64,000 nucleotides of DNA from Alkalicoccus luteus (GCA_052061695.1 JBPZEY010000012.1); one strand, 5' to 3'; shown: positions 16,494 to 25,908, numbered from the stretch's first letter. Numbers and translations: made by a program. Notes: a model not told the origin generated them from the sequence alone.

Positions 16494-16500
16494 TGATTTT

Positions 16501-18021
16501 GTGTTCAATTTTAACCGCGAATCGTTTCTGGACAAAGCCTCCAGAAATCGAACGATCCCCCTGACTGCAACGATTACAGCAGATACGAAAACACCAGTAC
16601 AGCTTTTCCATCAGTTTAATGACAGCGCCGCTTTCCTGTTGGAAAGCCGTGATCCGCTTTCACCCTGGTCCAGCTATTCGTTTATTGGATTGGACCCATT
16701 CTGTTATCTGGAGGATGAAGGAGAAGTGTTCGTCCGTCTTGATCGAAACAGACGGAAAATTTGGAAAGAAGAGACGCTTCATAATGCGTGGGAGCGAGTA
16801 TTTTCAGAGCTGGATCCATCACCGGATCTACCGGATCTTCCCTTTCCAGGTGGAGCTGTCGGGTATCTTTCATTTGAGGGGTTCCGAAACTATGAACCTG
16901 GGATAAACAAAATGGATGCTGAAGGGCACGACGTGCAATTCATGTTTTGTGAAACGATATTAGCGTATCACCATAAAGAGGAAACACTCACCGTCATTCA
17001 TTTCACAGATGTTTCAGACTGCCCGGAAGCTGCTTATGAGGAAGCGGTTCAGCGAATGAAGCAGGTTATTTCAAACGTGGGCAGCTCATCCGCAGAGCTG
17101 CCGCTGCTGCCTGTTGAAGAAGAAGTGACAGGGGATTTATTTGACGGCGTCGCCTCCAATTATACGAAGCAGGAATATAAGGCAGATGTGAACAGGATTA
17201 AAGACTATATTGCAGCTGGAGATGTATTTCAAACTGTCCTCTCGCAGCGGTTTGAAATGCCGGTCCAGTCAGATGGACTATCTCTTTACCGGGTACTTCG
17301 CAAAGTAAACCCAAGTCCCTACCTGTATTACATCCGGTTTCACGATCAAGAAGTAATCGGAAGCTCGCCGGAGCGGCTTGTGAAAGCAGACAGGAACAGA
17401 GAGCTGGAAATCCATCCGATTGCAGGCACCCGTAAACGAGGAAAAAACGCAGTTGAAGACCGTGAGCTTGAAGCAGACCTTCTTGCAGATGAGAAAGAGC
17501 GTGCAGAGCATCTGATGCTGGTTGATCTTGCCCGGAATGATATCGGCAGAGTAAGTGATTATGGGAGCGTAAAGGTACACGATATGATGAATATCTCTTA
17601 TTTCTCTCACGTGATGCATATGACGACGAGAGTCACCGGTACACGAAAAGACACTGTTCATCCGTTTGAAGCGCTTCTTGCTACACATCCTGCGGGGACC
17701 GTTTCAGGTGCTCCGAAAGTCCGAGCGGTGGAAATTATTCAAGAACTGGAAAAGCAGCGCCGTGGCGTGTATGCAGGCGCAGTCGCTTATTATGGATTTA
17801 ACAAAGCAATCGATTCGTGTATTGCTATTCGAACGATGATTTTGAAAAAGGGAACCGTATACGTGCAGGCCGGAGCCGGCATTGTTCAGGATTCTGTACC
17901 AGAGAGTGAGTGGGAAGAGACACGCAGCAAGGCCAGCGCGCTGCTGTATGCCGTGAAGCTTGCAGAGCAGAGAAAGCAGAAAGAGGAGGTCATGAATCAT
18001 GACGTTCAGCAGAGTCATTAG
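16501..18021 (+). CDS. trpE: anthranilate synthase component I
   Basis: TrpE makes anthranilate from chorismate with ammonia delivered by a glutamine amidotransferase. The 506-residue protein has the feedback-site segment AAFLLESRDPLSPWSSYSF-like sequence at about residues 43-61. The catalytic half contains YKADVNRIKDYIAAGDVFQTVLSQRFE, IGSSPERLV, HPIAGTRKRGK and the Mg-binding DLARNDIGRVS. The start is GTG at 16501 behind AGGTGA. No trpG follows, as in B. subtilis, where the amidotransferase comes from the folate operon. Expression should be controlled by the TRAP leader. Confidence 0.96.
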   Translation: MFNFNRESFLDKASRNRTIPLTATITADTKTPVQLFHQFNDSAAFLLESRDPLSPWSSYSFIGLDPFCYLEDEGEVFVRLDRNRRKIWKEETLHNAWERVFSELDPSPDLPDLPFPGGAVGYLSFEGFRNYEPGINKMDAEGHDVQFMFCETILAYHHKEETLTVIHFTDVSDCPEAAYEEAVQRMKQVISNVGSSSAELPLLPVEEEVTGDLFDGVASNYTKQEYKADVNRIKDYIAAGDVFQTVLSQRFEMPVQSDGLSLYRVLRKVNPSPYLYYIRFHDQEVIGSSPERLVKADRNRELEIHPIAGTRKRGKNAVEDRELEADLLADEKERAEHLMLVDLARNDIGRVSDYGSVKVHDMMNISYFSHVMHMTTRVTGTRKDTVHPFEALLATHPAGTVSGAPKVRAVEIIQELEKQRRGVYAGAVAYYGFNKAIDSCIAIRTMILKKGTVYVQAGAGIVQDSVPESEWEETRSKASALLYAVKLAEQRKQKEEVMNHDVQQSH

Positions 18022-19003
18022 AGGAGAAACGTTGAGCAGAGATGAGGCGCGACATACGGCCCTTCAAATGATAGAAGGCAAGCTGTCACCGGAAGTTACT
18101 GCCGGGCTGCTTTCCATAATGGCGTACCGGGGAGAAACGGTAGCTGAAATTACAGGATTTGCAGAGGCAATGATTGAAAAATCACAGAAAGTGACAGCGG
18201 AATTTGATGTAATTGATACGTGCGGTACGGGAGGAGACGGGAGTGGAACGTATAACGTTTCTACAGCTTCTGCTCTGCTCGTCAGTTCCCTCGGGGTGAA
18301 AGTCGCGAAGCACGGAAATCGCAGCGTTTCATCTAAATCAGGAAGCGCGGACGTGCTCGAAATATTAGGTGTTCCGATTGAGGGTAATCCGGAAGAATGT
18401 CTGCAGCGTTTATCTGAAAACGGATTAAGCTTCTTTTTTGCTCCGCACTATCATTCGGCAATGAAGCACGTTGCACCGGTTCGTCTGGCGCTTGGTCAAC
18501 GGACTATTTTCAATGTGCTTGGACCGTTAACAAACCCGGCTGGAGCCCGTGTACGGGTGATTGGCGCATACAGTCTGGAAGCTGCAAGGAAAATGGCTGA
18601 AGCAGCATTGCAGCTTCCTATTGACCGTGCGCTGTTTGTGCATGCAAGAGATGGGTTGGACGAATTTTCGGCAGCGGCGGCTACGGATGTTATTGAACTC
18701 CGAAATGGGAAACTGCACGAATATGTATATACACCGGAAGATGCCGGACTGCGTACACGTCCCTTAGAAGGAGCTCTTGTTCGCGACGCACGTGAAAGCG
18801 GGGCTTTAATTGAAGCATTGCTTCAAAACAAAGGGCCTGAGGATGCCAAGGTTCTTCTATTATTGAACGCAGGGGCAGCACTTTACGCCGCCGGACAAAC
18901 TGTGACGATAAAAGAAGGAGTGCAGCAGGCTGAAACTGCATTACATCATGCAGCTTTCGAGCAGTTGGAACAGCTGCGCAGGAAAGGAGCGGGGACGGTA
19001 TGA
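17999..19003 (+). CDS. trpD: anthranilate phosphoribosyltransferase
   Basis: TrpD joins anthranilate to phosphoribosyl pyrophosphate. The length (334 residues) is normal. It has the family motif DTCGTGGDGSGTYNVSTASALL near residue 75, KHGNRSVSSKSGSADVLE (about residue 103), and FAPHYHSAMKHVAPVRLALGQRTIFNVLGPLTNPA around residues 148-182. It overlaps the end of trpE by 23 bases and trpC by four, so it is translationally coupled on both sides. Confidence 0.97.
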   Translation: MTFSRVIRGETLSRDEARHTALQMIEGKLSPEVTAGLLSIMAYRGETVAEITGFAEAMIEKSQKVTAEFDVIDTCGTGGDGSGTYNVSTASALLVSSLGVKVAKHGNRSVSSKSGSADVLEILGVPIEGNPEECLQRLSENGLSFFFAPHYHSAMKHVAPVRLALGQRTIFNVLGPLTNPAGARVRVIGAYSLEAARKMAEAALQLPIDRALFVHARDGLDEFSAAAATDVIELRNGKLHEYVYTPEDAGLRTRPLEGALVRDARESGALIEALLQNKGPEDAKVLLLLNAGAALYAAGQTVTIKEGVQQAETALHHAAFEQLEQLRRKGAGTV

Positions 19004-19767
19004 CAATTTTAGATACGATCGTTGCAAAAAAACACGAGGAAGTAAAAGCAACTGTGCTGCCCGACAGGCAGATTGACGGATCTAAACGTTCCATGTCCCA
19101 ATCGCTCGCTTCAGGCAGCCTGCCTCTCGGGGTTATTGCTGAAGTGAAAAAAGCCTCGCCTTCCAAAGGATTGATCGCTGAACATTTTGATCCCGAAGGT
19201 ACTGCACGTGATTATGAAACAGCAGGAGCCAGGGCGGTTTCGGTGCTGACAGACCGGGACTTCTTTCAAGGTGCTAACCAGTACCTTACCAGCATTCGCA
19301 GCCAAACGTCCCTGCCTGTGTTGCGAAAAGATTTTATTATTGATCATTTGCAAATAGAAGAAGCAGATTTAATTGGAGCAGATGCCATTCTGCTCATTGC
19401 TGCCTGCCTGACAGAAAAGGAGCTGCAGGAGTTCTCCCTTCATGCCCGGGAACGTAAAATGGAGTCTTTAATAGAGGTTCATGATGAAGCAGAGCTCGAA
19501 AAAGTGCTGCGCGCCTGCCATCCTGATATGATAGGAGTAAATAATCGAGATTTACGTACGTTCCACACAGATTTAGGCGTTTCTGAACGCCTGCAGCCGA
19601 TGATTCCTGAAGGAACCATGTTTATCAGCGAGAGCGGCATTCATACAGCTGCCGATGTGAAGCGGCTTTATGAAGCTGGTGCTGACGGTCTGCTTATTGG
19701 GGAAAGCTTGATGAAGAGTAAGGACCGGTCCGCCTTTCTTGAAAACTTGTTCGGTGACCTGCGATGA
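19000..19767 (+). CDS. trpC: indole-3-glycerol phosphate synthase
   Basis: TrpC closes the indole ring from carboxyphenylaminodeoxyribulose phosphate. The 255-residue TIM-barrel protein shows VIAEVKKASPSKGLI near residue 45 with the catalytic lysine, LPVLRKDFIIDHLQIEEA around residue 105, the glutamate segment ESLIEVHDEAELE, IGVNNRDLRTF and the phosphate-binding LLIGESLMKS. The start overlaps trpD (ATGA-type) and the stop overlaps the start of trpF::trpB. Confidence 0.97.
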   Translation: MTILDTIVAKKHEEVKATVLPDRQIDGSKRSMSQSLASGSLPLGVIAEVKKASPSKGLIAEHFDPEGTARDYETAGARAVSVLTDRDFFQGANQYLTSIRSQTSLPVLRKDFIIDHLQIEEADLIGADAILLIAACLTEKELQEFSLHARERKMESLIEVHDEAELEKVLRACHPDMIGVNNRDLRTFHTDLGVSERLQPMIPEGTMFISESGIHTAADVKRLYEAGADGLLIGESLMKSKDRSAFLENLFGDLR

Positions 19768-21587
19768 TGTTGAAGTTTTGCGGAACCCGTAATAAGCAGG
19801 ATTATGAGAAGGCCGTTTCCGCAGGACCGGATTTCGTCGGCTTTATTTTCGCCGACAGTCCTCGTATCGTAGATCCCGAAGCTGTAGCCCGATGGATCGC
19901 TTCCCTGCCAGGAGCGGCACCGAGGCCTGTCGGAGTATTCGTTAATGAAACGCTTGAAAACTGTGCGAAAACCGCTGAGACAGCCGGCCTTTCCGTTATT
20001 CAGCTGCATGGTTCTGAATCGGTTGATGAGGCGGCCCGATTAAAAGAGAAGACCGGCTGTCAAATTTGGAAGACGATTCACCACGCCGCAGACGGATTAA
20101 CAAAAATGAAGCAGTACAAGGGTGTAGCAGATGGATATGTCATTGATACGAAAGCGTCTGGAGCATGGGGCGGCACGGGGATCCAGTTTGATTGGAATGC
20201 TGTTCCCGCCTACGTGGAAGAGGCGGAAGCTCAAGGAGTTCCGGCATTTATTGCTGGAGGCGTTACTCCGGAAAATGCTGCAGAACTGGCTGCCTTCAGA
20301 CCTCATGGAATCGACGTCTCCTCTGGAATAGAAACGAATGCACAGAATGATGAAAGGAAGATGATCAGCATGGTTCGAACTGTAAAAAATCAGTATCAGG
20401 CACCAGATGAGCTGGGCCGTTTTGGAGATTATGGCGGCCGGTATGTACCCGAAACGCTGATGTTTGCTTTAGAGCAGCTGGAAGAAGCTTTTCGGAAAAC
20501 GGCAGTAGACGAAGGCTTTTTGCAAGAGCTTCATCAAGAGCTGCATTCGTATTCCGGCAGACCTACCGGAATGACATACGCTGCCCGTCTCTCTGAAAGC
20601 TACGGTGGAGCAGATATATACCTGAAACGGGAAGACCTTAATCATACAGGTGCTCACAAAATTAATAATGCCATTGCACAAGCCCTTCTTGCTAAACGCA
20701 TGGGGAAGACACAGATCATCGCCGAGACAGGCGCCGGCCAGCATGGGGTAGCTTCCGCTACCGCCGCGGCAAGGTTTGGACTCACATGTAAAGTATTTAT
20801 GGGGAGAGAAGACATTAAGCGTCAGGAGCTGAATGTGTTTCGAATGAAGCTTCTCGGGGCGGAAGTGATCGAAGTGACGTCCGGCGGCATGACCTTGAAA
20901 GATGCTACGAACGAAGCCATTAAGCACTGGGTCGCCCACGTAGAGGATACATTTTATTTAATTGGAAGTGCTGTCGGACCACACCCTTATCCAGAGATGG
21001 TACGTCATTTTCAAAGTGTCATTGGTGAGGAAAGCCGTAGTCAAATGATCGAGAATACCGGCAAGCTTCCAGATCATGTAGTGGCATGTGTCGGCGGGGG
21101 GAGCAATGCGATGGGAATGTTTTATCCCTTCATCAATGACGCGGATGTTCATCTTACCGGAGTTGAAGCTGCCGGCCGGGGAGTTGATACCGAACAGCAT
21201 GCGGCTACGCTTGCACGCGGACGAAGAGGCGTGCTGCACGGCTCAATGTCCTATCTGCTTCAGGACGAGCATGGAAACATTACCGAGCCATATTCCATTT
21301 CCGCGGGTCTGGATTATCCCGGAATCGGTCCGGAGCATGCACATCTAAAAGACACAGGTAGAGTCAGCTATGTGCCTGCAACAGACGACGAAGCGATGGA
21401 AGCACTTAAAGATCTGTGTGAGCTTGAGGGTATTCTGCCAGCGATAGAAACTGCTCATGCACTCGCTTATGTTAAAAAACTGGCTCCGAAAATGGAGAAA
21501 GGGGAGACGATCCTCGTCTGTCTTTCCGGACGTGGAGATAAAGACGTAAATACGATCAGACAAGCTTTCGAGGAGGATCCGTCATGA
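19764..21587 (+). CDS. trpFB: TrpF-TrpB fusion: phosphoribosylanthranilate isomerase / tryptophan synthase beta
   Basis: One uninterrupted 607-codon frame covers two usually separate enzymes. Residues 1 to about 205 are TrpF, with the catalytic cysteine in LKFCGTRNKQDYE, the aspartate in YVIDTKASGAWGGTG, and the ending SSGIETNAQNDERKMISMV. Residues from about 210 are a full TrpB with GRFGDYGGRYVPETLM, the PLP lysine in LNHTGAHKINNA (about residue 299), GGGSNAMGMF and SGRGDKDVNT. No stop lies between them. An internal GAAAGGAAG followed by ATG at 20370 (codon 203) could also start a free TrpB. The frame begins inside the trpC stop and overlaps trpA by four bases. Confidence 0.93.
   Translation: MMLKFCGTRNKQDYEKAVSAGPDFVGFIFADSPRIVDPEAVARWIASLPGAAPRPVGVFVNETLENCAKTAETAGLSVIQLHGSESVDEAARLKEKTGCQIWKTIHHAADGLTKMKQYKGVADGYVIDTKASGAWGGTGIQFDWNAVPAYVEEAEAQGVPAFIAGGVTPENAAELAAFRPHGIDVSSGIETNAQNDERKMISMVRTVKNQYQAPDELGRFGDYGGRYVPETLMFALEQLEEAFRKTAVDEGFLQELHQELHSYSGRPTGMTYAARLSESYGGADIYLKREDLNHTGAHKINNAIAQALLAKRMGKTQIIAETGAGQHGVASATAAARFGLTCKVFMGREDIKRQELNVFRMKLLGAEVIEVTSGGMTLKDATNEAIKHWVAHVEDTFYLIGSAVGPHPYPEMVRHFQSVIGEESRSQMIENTGKLPDHVVACVGGGSNAMGMFYPFINDADVHLTGVEAAGRGVDTEQHAATLARGRRGVLHGSMSYLLQDEHGNITEPYSISAGLDYPGIGPEHAHLKDTGRVSYVPATDDEAMEALKDLCELEGILPAIETAHALAYVKKLAPKMEKGETILVCLSGRGDKDVNTIRQAFEEDPS
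20352..20372 (+). promoter_or_regulatory. internal ribosome site and ATG within trpFB
   Basis: GAAAGGAAG (20352-20360) stands about ten bases before an in-frame ATG at 20370. It would give a 405-residue TrpB starting MVRTVKNQYQAPDELG. It looks like the original trpB start kept after loss of the trpF stop codon. Confidence 0.5.
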
Positions 21588-22393
21588 ACAGATTAAAACA
21601 GGATGCATTTTTACATGCGGAAAAACGATTTGTTCCGTATATCATGAGCGGACACCCGAATTACGAATCGTCTGTAGAAATTGCGCTGATGTTGGAGCGG
21701 GCAGGTGCAGCGGCTCTTGAATGGGGAGTGCCGTTCAGCGACCCGCTCGCAGATGGCCCTGTCATCCAATCAGCAGGAGACTACGCCCGTGCGAGAGGAG
21801 CCAGTCTGCATAAAGCACTTGAAGGGGCGAAGGAAGCAAGAGCGCGAGGGCTTTCCATACCAATGATTTTATTTACGTATATTAATCCTGTTCTTTCAGC
21901 TGGAGCTGATGAGGTGCTGGACCGCATGCAGGATGCTGGAATGGACGGCATCTTGATCCCGGATCTCCCATTTGAAGAGAGCGGTCCGCTGCGCGAAGCA
22001 GCAAAGGCACGAGGAATTTCACTAATCAGCTTAGTAGCGCCAAGTTCGAGAACAAGAATGAAAAAAATCAGCCGGGAAGGAGACGGGTTCATTTATTACG
22101 TGACGTCTCTCGGTGTGACGGGTACGAGAGAAAATTTCTCAGAAAACCTTCAGAATTCAATAGAAGAAGTGAGAGAAGCTGCAGACGTACCTGTTTTAGC
22201 TGGATTTGGCATTTCCAAGCCGGAGCATGTTTCCTTTTTCCACTCCATTGCAGATGGTGTAATTGTCGGCAGTGCGCTCGTCAGCTGTATCAGTGAAAGA
22301 GCTGAAAGGCTTGAGGACCAGAATACTCGGGAGGCAGCGCTCAACGAAATAGAAGCATTTATTGACGATCTGACGTCAAAGCAGAAGGGATGA
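21584..22393 (+). CDS. trpA: tryptophan synthase alpha subunit
   Basis: TrpA splits indole-3-glycerol phosphate and passes indole to TrpB. The 269-residue TIM barrel has FVPYIMSGHPNYE near residue 18 and the catalytic glutamate and aspartate in ALEWGVPFSDPLADGPVIQ. Later come GILIPDLPFEE, ISLVAPSSRTRMKKIS, YYVTSLGVTGTRE and the phosphate site GFGISKPEHV / GVIVGSALV. Most homologues have LELG or IELG where this one has LEWG, a small departure next to the catalytic glutamate. It overlaps trpFB by four bases, and hisC starts directly after its stop. Confidence 0.96.
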   Translation: MNRLKQDAFLHAEKRFVPYIMSGHPNYESSVEIALMLERAGAAALEWGVPFSDPLADGPVIQSAGDYARARGASLHKALEGAKEARARGLSIPMILFTYINPVLSAGADEVLDRMQDAGMDGILIPDLPFEESGPLREAAKARGISLISLVAPSSRTRMKKISREGDGFIYYVTSLGVTGTRENFSENLQNSIEEVREAADVPVLAGFGISKPEHVSFFHSIADGVIVGSALVSCISERAERLEDQNTREAALNEIEAFIDDLTSKQKG

Positions 22394-23500
22394 ATGACAA
22401 TGCAGGTAAAACCATCCATTAGAGGATTGAAACCTTACCAGCCCGGAAAAACAACTGAAGAAGTTCGTGAAGAGCTGGGACTGGAGCGGGTTGTAAAGCT
22501 CGCTTCAAACGAAAACCCTTATGGTGCTTCACCGGCTGTTTCAGAAGCGGTCGCTGAAGCGCTTGCTCATGTTGCCGTTTATCCCGATGGAGCAGCACGG
22601 GCCCTCCGCAAAGAAACAGCAGCCCGTATTGGCGTCAGGGAAGACCAGCTGCTGTTTGGAAACGGATCGGATGAAGTCATCCTGATCCTGTGCCGGGCAG
22701 TGCTTGAACCGGGAGACAATATTGTTACCGCGTGGCCAACATTCCCGCAGTACCGCCACAATGCTCTGATAGAGGGAGCAGAGATAAAGGAAGTACCGTT
22801 ACAAGACGGCTTTCACGATTTAGACGCGATGGCTGAGGAAGTGGACAGCAGCACGAAAATTGTATTCGTCTGCAATCCAAACAATCCTTCCGGCACCCAT
22901 ACAGGAGCAGAAAAGTTTCGCGCGTTTATGAACCAGATTCCGAAAGACGTCATTGTTGTAAGTGATGAAGCTTATCACGAGTACGTTGATACGGAAGACT
23001 ACCCGGATACACTTTCTATGATCGATGAGTATCCGAATCTTCTCGTTCTGCGGACATTCTCCAAAGCATACGGCATTGCATCTTTGCGCGTTGGATACGG
23101 CGTCGGGAAGGAAGCGCTTATTGCTGCAGTAGAGCCGGGGAGAGAGCCGTTTAACACGAACAGTGCGGCACAGGCGGGTGCTCTTGCCGCTCTCAAAGAC
23201 AGCCGTTTTCTTGCGGACTGTGTGAAGAGCAACTCAGCAGAAAAGCGCAAATTTGAACAGTTTTGCGAGGAAAATCAGTTTCACTACTATCCAAGCCAGG
23301 CAAACTTTATATTAATGAGCGTGGACTTGCCTGGAGGCGATGTGTTTAACCACCTGCAGCGAAAAGGATTTATCGTTCGCAACGGTGAAGCTCTCGGCTT
23401 CCCTCAGCACGTACGAATTACCTTTGGCCGTCCTGAGGACAATGACCGGATTCGGGAAGAACTTCTTGCACTTCGTCAGGAGGAGGCAAGCGTTGACTAA
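22394..23500 (+). CDS. hisC: histidinol-phosphate aminotransferase
   Basis: A PLP-dependent aminotransferase used in histidine synthesis and, in Bacillus, also in aromatic amino-acid transamination, which explains its place in the trp supraoperon. The 368-residue protein has KPSIRGLKPYQPGK near the N-terminus, LASNENPYGASP, FGNGSDEVILI, CNPNNPSGTH, SDEAYHEYVD and the PLP-lysine motif LRTFSKAYGIASLRVGYG. Near the C-terminus come YYPSQANFILM and VRITFGRPEDNDRI. The start is immediately after the trpA stop, with GCAGAAGGGATGA upstream. Confidence 0.95.
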   Translation: MTMQVKPSIRGLKPYQPGKTTEEVREELGLERVVKLASNENPYGASPAVSEAVAEALAHVAVYPDGAARALRKETAARIGVREDQLLFGNGSDEVILILCRAVLEPGDNIVTAWPTFPQYRHNALIEGAEIKEVPLQDGFHDLDAMAEEVDSSTKIVFVCNPNNPSGTHTGAEKFRAFMNQIPKDVIVVSDEAYHEYVDTEDYPDTLSMIDEYPNLLVLRTFSKAYGIASLRVGYGVGKEALIAAVEPGREPFNTNSAAQAGALAALKDSRFLADCVKSNSAEKRKFEQFCEENQFHYYPSQANFILMSVDLPGGDVFNHLQRKGFIVRNGEALGFPQHVRITFGRPEDNDRIREELLALRQEEASVD

Positions 23501-24596
23501 AAAAATATTTATTGCAGGTCTCGGGCTTATTGGCGGATCGCTCGCCCTGGCAGTAAAAGCAGGCCACCCAAAAGCTGAGATCATCGGGTTTGATATTAAT
23601 GAAAAAGCGGTGCGGCTAGCATCGAGTCTGCAAATTATAGACCGCGCAGCTGAAACTCTCGCCGAAGGGGCTGAAGAAGCAGATTTTATTATCATTGCGG
23701 CCCCCGTTGAAAGCTCACTGGCTGTTATGGATGAGCTGGCCGGCTTATCGTTGAAAGAAGGTGCAGTTATTACGGATGTTGGCAGCACCAAGCAGTCGGT
23801 TGTCGAGAAAGCCTCTGCATTTGCGGACAGCGGTGTTGTGTTCATTGGAGGTCATCCGATGGCCGGTTCCCATAAATCCGGCGTGGAAGCTTCGAGAGAG
23901 CGGTTATTTGAAAACGCCTTTTACGTATTGACGCCCGGCCCAGATGTAGCGGATTCTATGCTGATTAAGCTGCAAAACCTGCTTCGCGGGACGAAAGCAA
24001 AATTTTTGCGACTTGATGCCGCAGAACATGACCGTTACGCTGGTCTAATCAGCCACTTGCCGCATATTATTGCTTCTGCACTCGTCCATGAAGTCGAAGA
24101 AGCGGGACAGGAGGAGCCGTTGATTCAGCAGCTTGCTGCAGGCGGTTTTCGAGATATTACTCGAATTGCATCCGCCTCTCCAACGATGTGGCGGGATATT
24201 CTCGTGCACAATAAAGACACGCTGCTGCCGATGCTGAACAGCTGGAAGAATCGCCTAGAAGGGATCGAAGCTCTTTTGCGCAGTGATGATGCGGATGGCA
24301 TTTATTCGTTTTTCGAGCGAGCTAAATCATCCCGTGATAAGCTTCCATCCAAGCAGAAAGGCGCTATGCTGCCTTTTTATGACCTCTTTGTCGATATCCC
24401 GGACCATCCAGGGGTTATCTCAGATGTGACGGGCCTGCTCGCGGTGCAAAATATAAGCATTACCAATATCCGCATTATTGAAGCACGGGAGGGCATTATG
24501 GGAGTTTTACGTTTGTCTTTCCGTTCAGAGAGTGACTTAGTTTATGCCAAGCAGGTACTGGCAGAACACATGTATGAAACATACGAAGCCCCGTAG
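23493..24596 (+). CDS. tyrA: prephenate dehydrogenase with C-terminal ACT domain
   Basis: TyrA oxidatively decarboxylates prephenate to 4-hydroxyphenylpyruvate for tyrosine. From TTG 23493 the protein has 367 residues. It starts with a Rossmann fold (IFIAGLGLIGGSLALAVKAGHP), followed by DVGSTKQSVVEKA, the catalytic-region FIGGHPMAGSHKSGVEA and the helical domain with DRYAGLISHLPHIIASAL. It ends with an ACT domain (DLFVDIPDHPGVISDVTGLL) that probably senses tyrosine. The TTG start is behind CAGGAGGAGGC and inside the end of hisC. The frame is open back to 23340 but that part overlaps hisC and has no family sequence. Confidence 0.93.
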   Translation: MTKKIFIAGLGLIGGSLALAVKAGHPKAEIIGFDINEKAVRLASSLQIIDRAAETLAEGAEEADFIIIAAPVESSLAVMDELAGLSLKEGAVITDVGSTKQSVVEKASAFADSGVVFIGGHPMAGSHKSGVEASRERLFENAFYVLTPGPDVADSMLIKLQNLLRGTKAKFLRLDAAEHDRYAGLISHLPHIIASALVHEVEEAGQEEPLIQQLAAGGFRDITRIASASPTMWRDILVHNKDTLLPMLNSWKNRLEGIEALLRSDDADGIYSFFERAKSSRDKLPSKQKGAMLPFYDLFVDIPDHPGVISDVTGLLAVQNISITNIRIIEAREGIMGVLRLSFRSESDLVYAKQVLAEHMYETYEAP

Positions 24597-24611
24597 AGAG
24601 GAGATACAGCT

Positions 24612-25907
24612 ATGATGCAGGAAACAATCAGTCCCGTGAATGGACCGCTGACAGGCACCATCCGGGTACCAGGAGATAAATCAATCAGCCACCGGGCGGT
24701 TATGTTCGCTTCACTTGCGGAAGGAACAACTACCATAACCGGTTTTTTACGGGGACAGGACTGTCTGAGCACGATCAGATGCATGAGGCAGCTCGGCGTA
24801 ACGATAACAGAAAATCAGGATGAAATCGTGGTAGGAGGCAAGCCGGAAGGTGGCTTCTCAGAGCCGGAAGCCTTGCTTGATGTGGGGAATTCCGGGACCA
24901 CCATTCGGCTTCTAAGCGGGATCTTGGCAGGTGAGCCGATTTATTCTGTGCTGGCAGGCGATGATTCCATCGCAAAGCGTCCGATGTCGAGAGTAACCGG
25001 GCCGCTTAAAATGATGAACGCTGTTATTGATGGGAGAGACAGAGGCCGACTGACGCCGCTTTCTATCCGTGGAGGCGGATTAACTGGTATTCATTATTTG
25101 TCTCCTGTCGCAAGTGCACAAGTGAAATCAGCTGTTTTACTGGCGGGACTCCAGGCTGATGGACGCACGACCGTGACAGAACCTCATCTTTCCCGAGATC
25201 ATACAGAACGGATGCTCAATGCATTCGGCGTGAAAATAGACAGACGTGAAACAAGTGTGTCGCTTGAAGGCGGACAGCCGCTAAAAGCCGCAGACATCCA
25301 TGTTCCGGGCGATATTTCCTCCGCCGCATTTATGATGGTGGCAGCCTCCATCATTCCGGGAAGCAGGGTCATGCTGGAGAATACAGGGGTCAACCCTACC
25401 CGCACAGGAATTATTGATGTTCTCCAGCGGATGGGCGCCGATATCCGCCTGCATCACGAACGAATTGAAGGCGGTGAACCGGTCGCGGATATCGAGGTGC
25501 ATTATGCACCGCTTCAGGCAACGGAAGTTTTCGGAAGCGATATTCCAAGACTGATAGATGAAGTTCCAGCTCTCGCGCTCGCAGCGGTGTTTGCTGAAGG
25601 TGAAACGATTATCCGTGATGCGGCAGAGCTGAAGGTGAAAGAAACAAACCGCATTGATACGGTCGTGCACCAGCTTAATCAGCTGGGAGCGTCCTGCCAT
25701 GCAACAGAGGACGGCATGCGTATCCATGGCGGTACCGGCTTGACAGGCGGAACGGTGGAAAGCTATCATGATCATCGTATCGGTATGACGATGGCGCTTG
25801 CCGGTCTTGCAGCCAAAAGTGAAGTAACCGTGAAAGATACGGACGCTGTGGCTGTATCATATCCGGGCTTTTTTGAAGATTTGCAGAAATTGATAAACGG
25901 CAGATAG
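24612..25907 (+). CDS. aroA: 3-phosphoshikimate 1-carboxyvinyltransferase (EPSP synthase)
   Basis: EPSP synthase (AroE in B. subtilis naming) adds enolpyruvate from PEP to shikimate-3-phosphate. The 431-residue length is normal. It has RVPGDKSISHRAVMFASLAEG at about residue 19, DVGNSGTTIRLLSGILA near residue 91 and the PEP-binding region KRPMSRVTGPLKMM. Near the C-terminus come IDEVPALALAAVFAEGET, LKVKETNRI and DHRIGMTMALAGL. The glycine-rich NSGTTIR segment is that of a bacterial class II enzyme, judged by eye. It closes the supraoperon, with a terminator just after the stop. Confidence 0.97.
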   Translation: MMQETISPVNGPLTGTIRVPGDKSISHRAVMFASLAEGTTTITGFLRGQDCLSTIRCMRQLGVTITENQDEIVVGGKPEGGFSEPEALLDVGNSGTTIRLLSGILAGEPIYSVLAGDDSIAKRPMSRVTGPLKMMNAVIDGRDRGRLTPLSIRGGGLTGIHYLSPVASAQVKSAVLLAGLQADGRTTVTEPHLSRDHTERMLNAFGVKIDRRETSVSLEGGQPLKAADIHVPGDISSAAFMMVAASIIPGSRVMLENTGVNPTRTGIIDVLQRMGADIRLHHERIEGGEPVADIEVHYAPLQATEVFGSDIPRLIDEVPALALAAVFAEGETIIRDAAELKVKETNRIDTVVHQLNQLGASCHATEDGMRIHGGTGLTGGTVESYHDHRIGMTMALAGLAAKSEVTVKDTDAVAVSYPGFFEDLQKLINGR

Positions 25908-25908
25908 A

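Noticed and set aside
23340..23492. N-terminal 51-codon extension of tyrA
   Set aside because: The extension lies inside hisC and lacks family sequence; TTG 23493 has a good ribosome site and starts the Rossmann fold.
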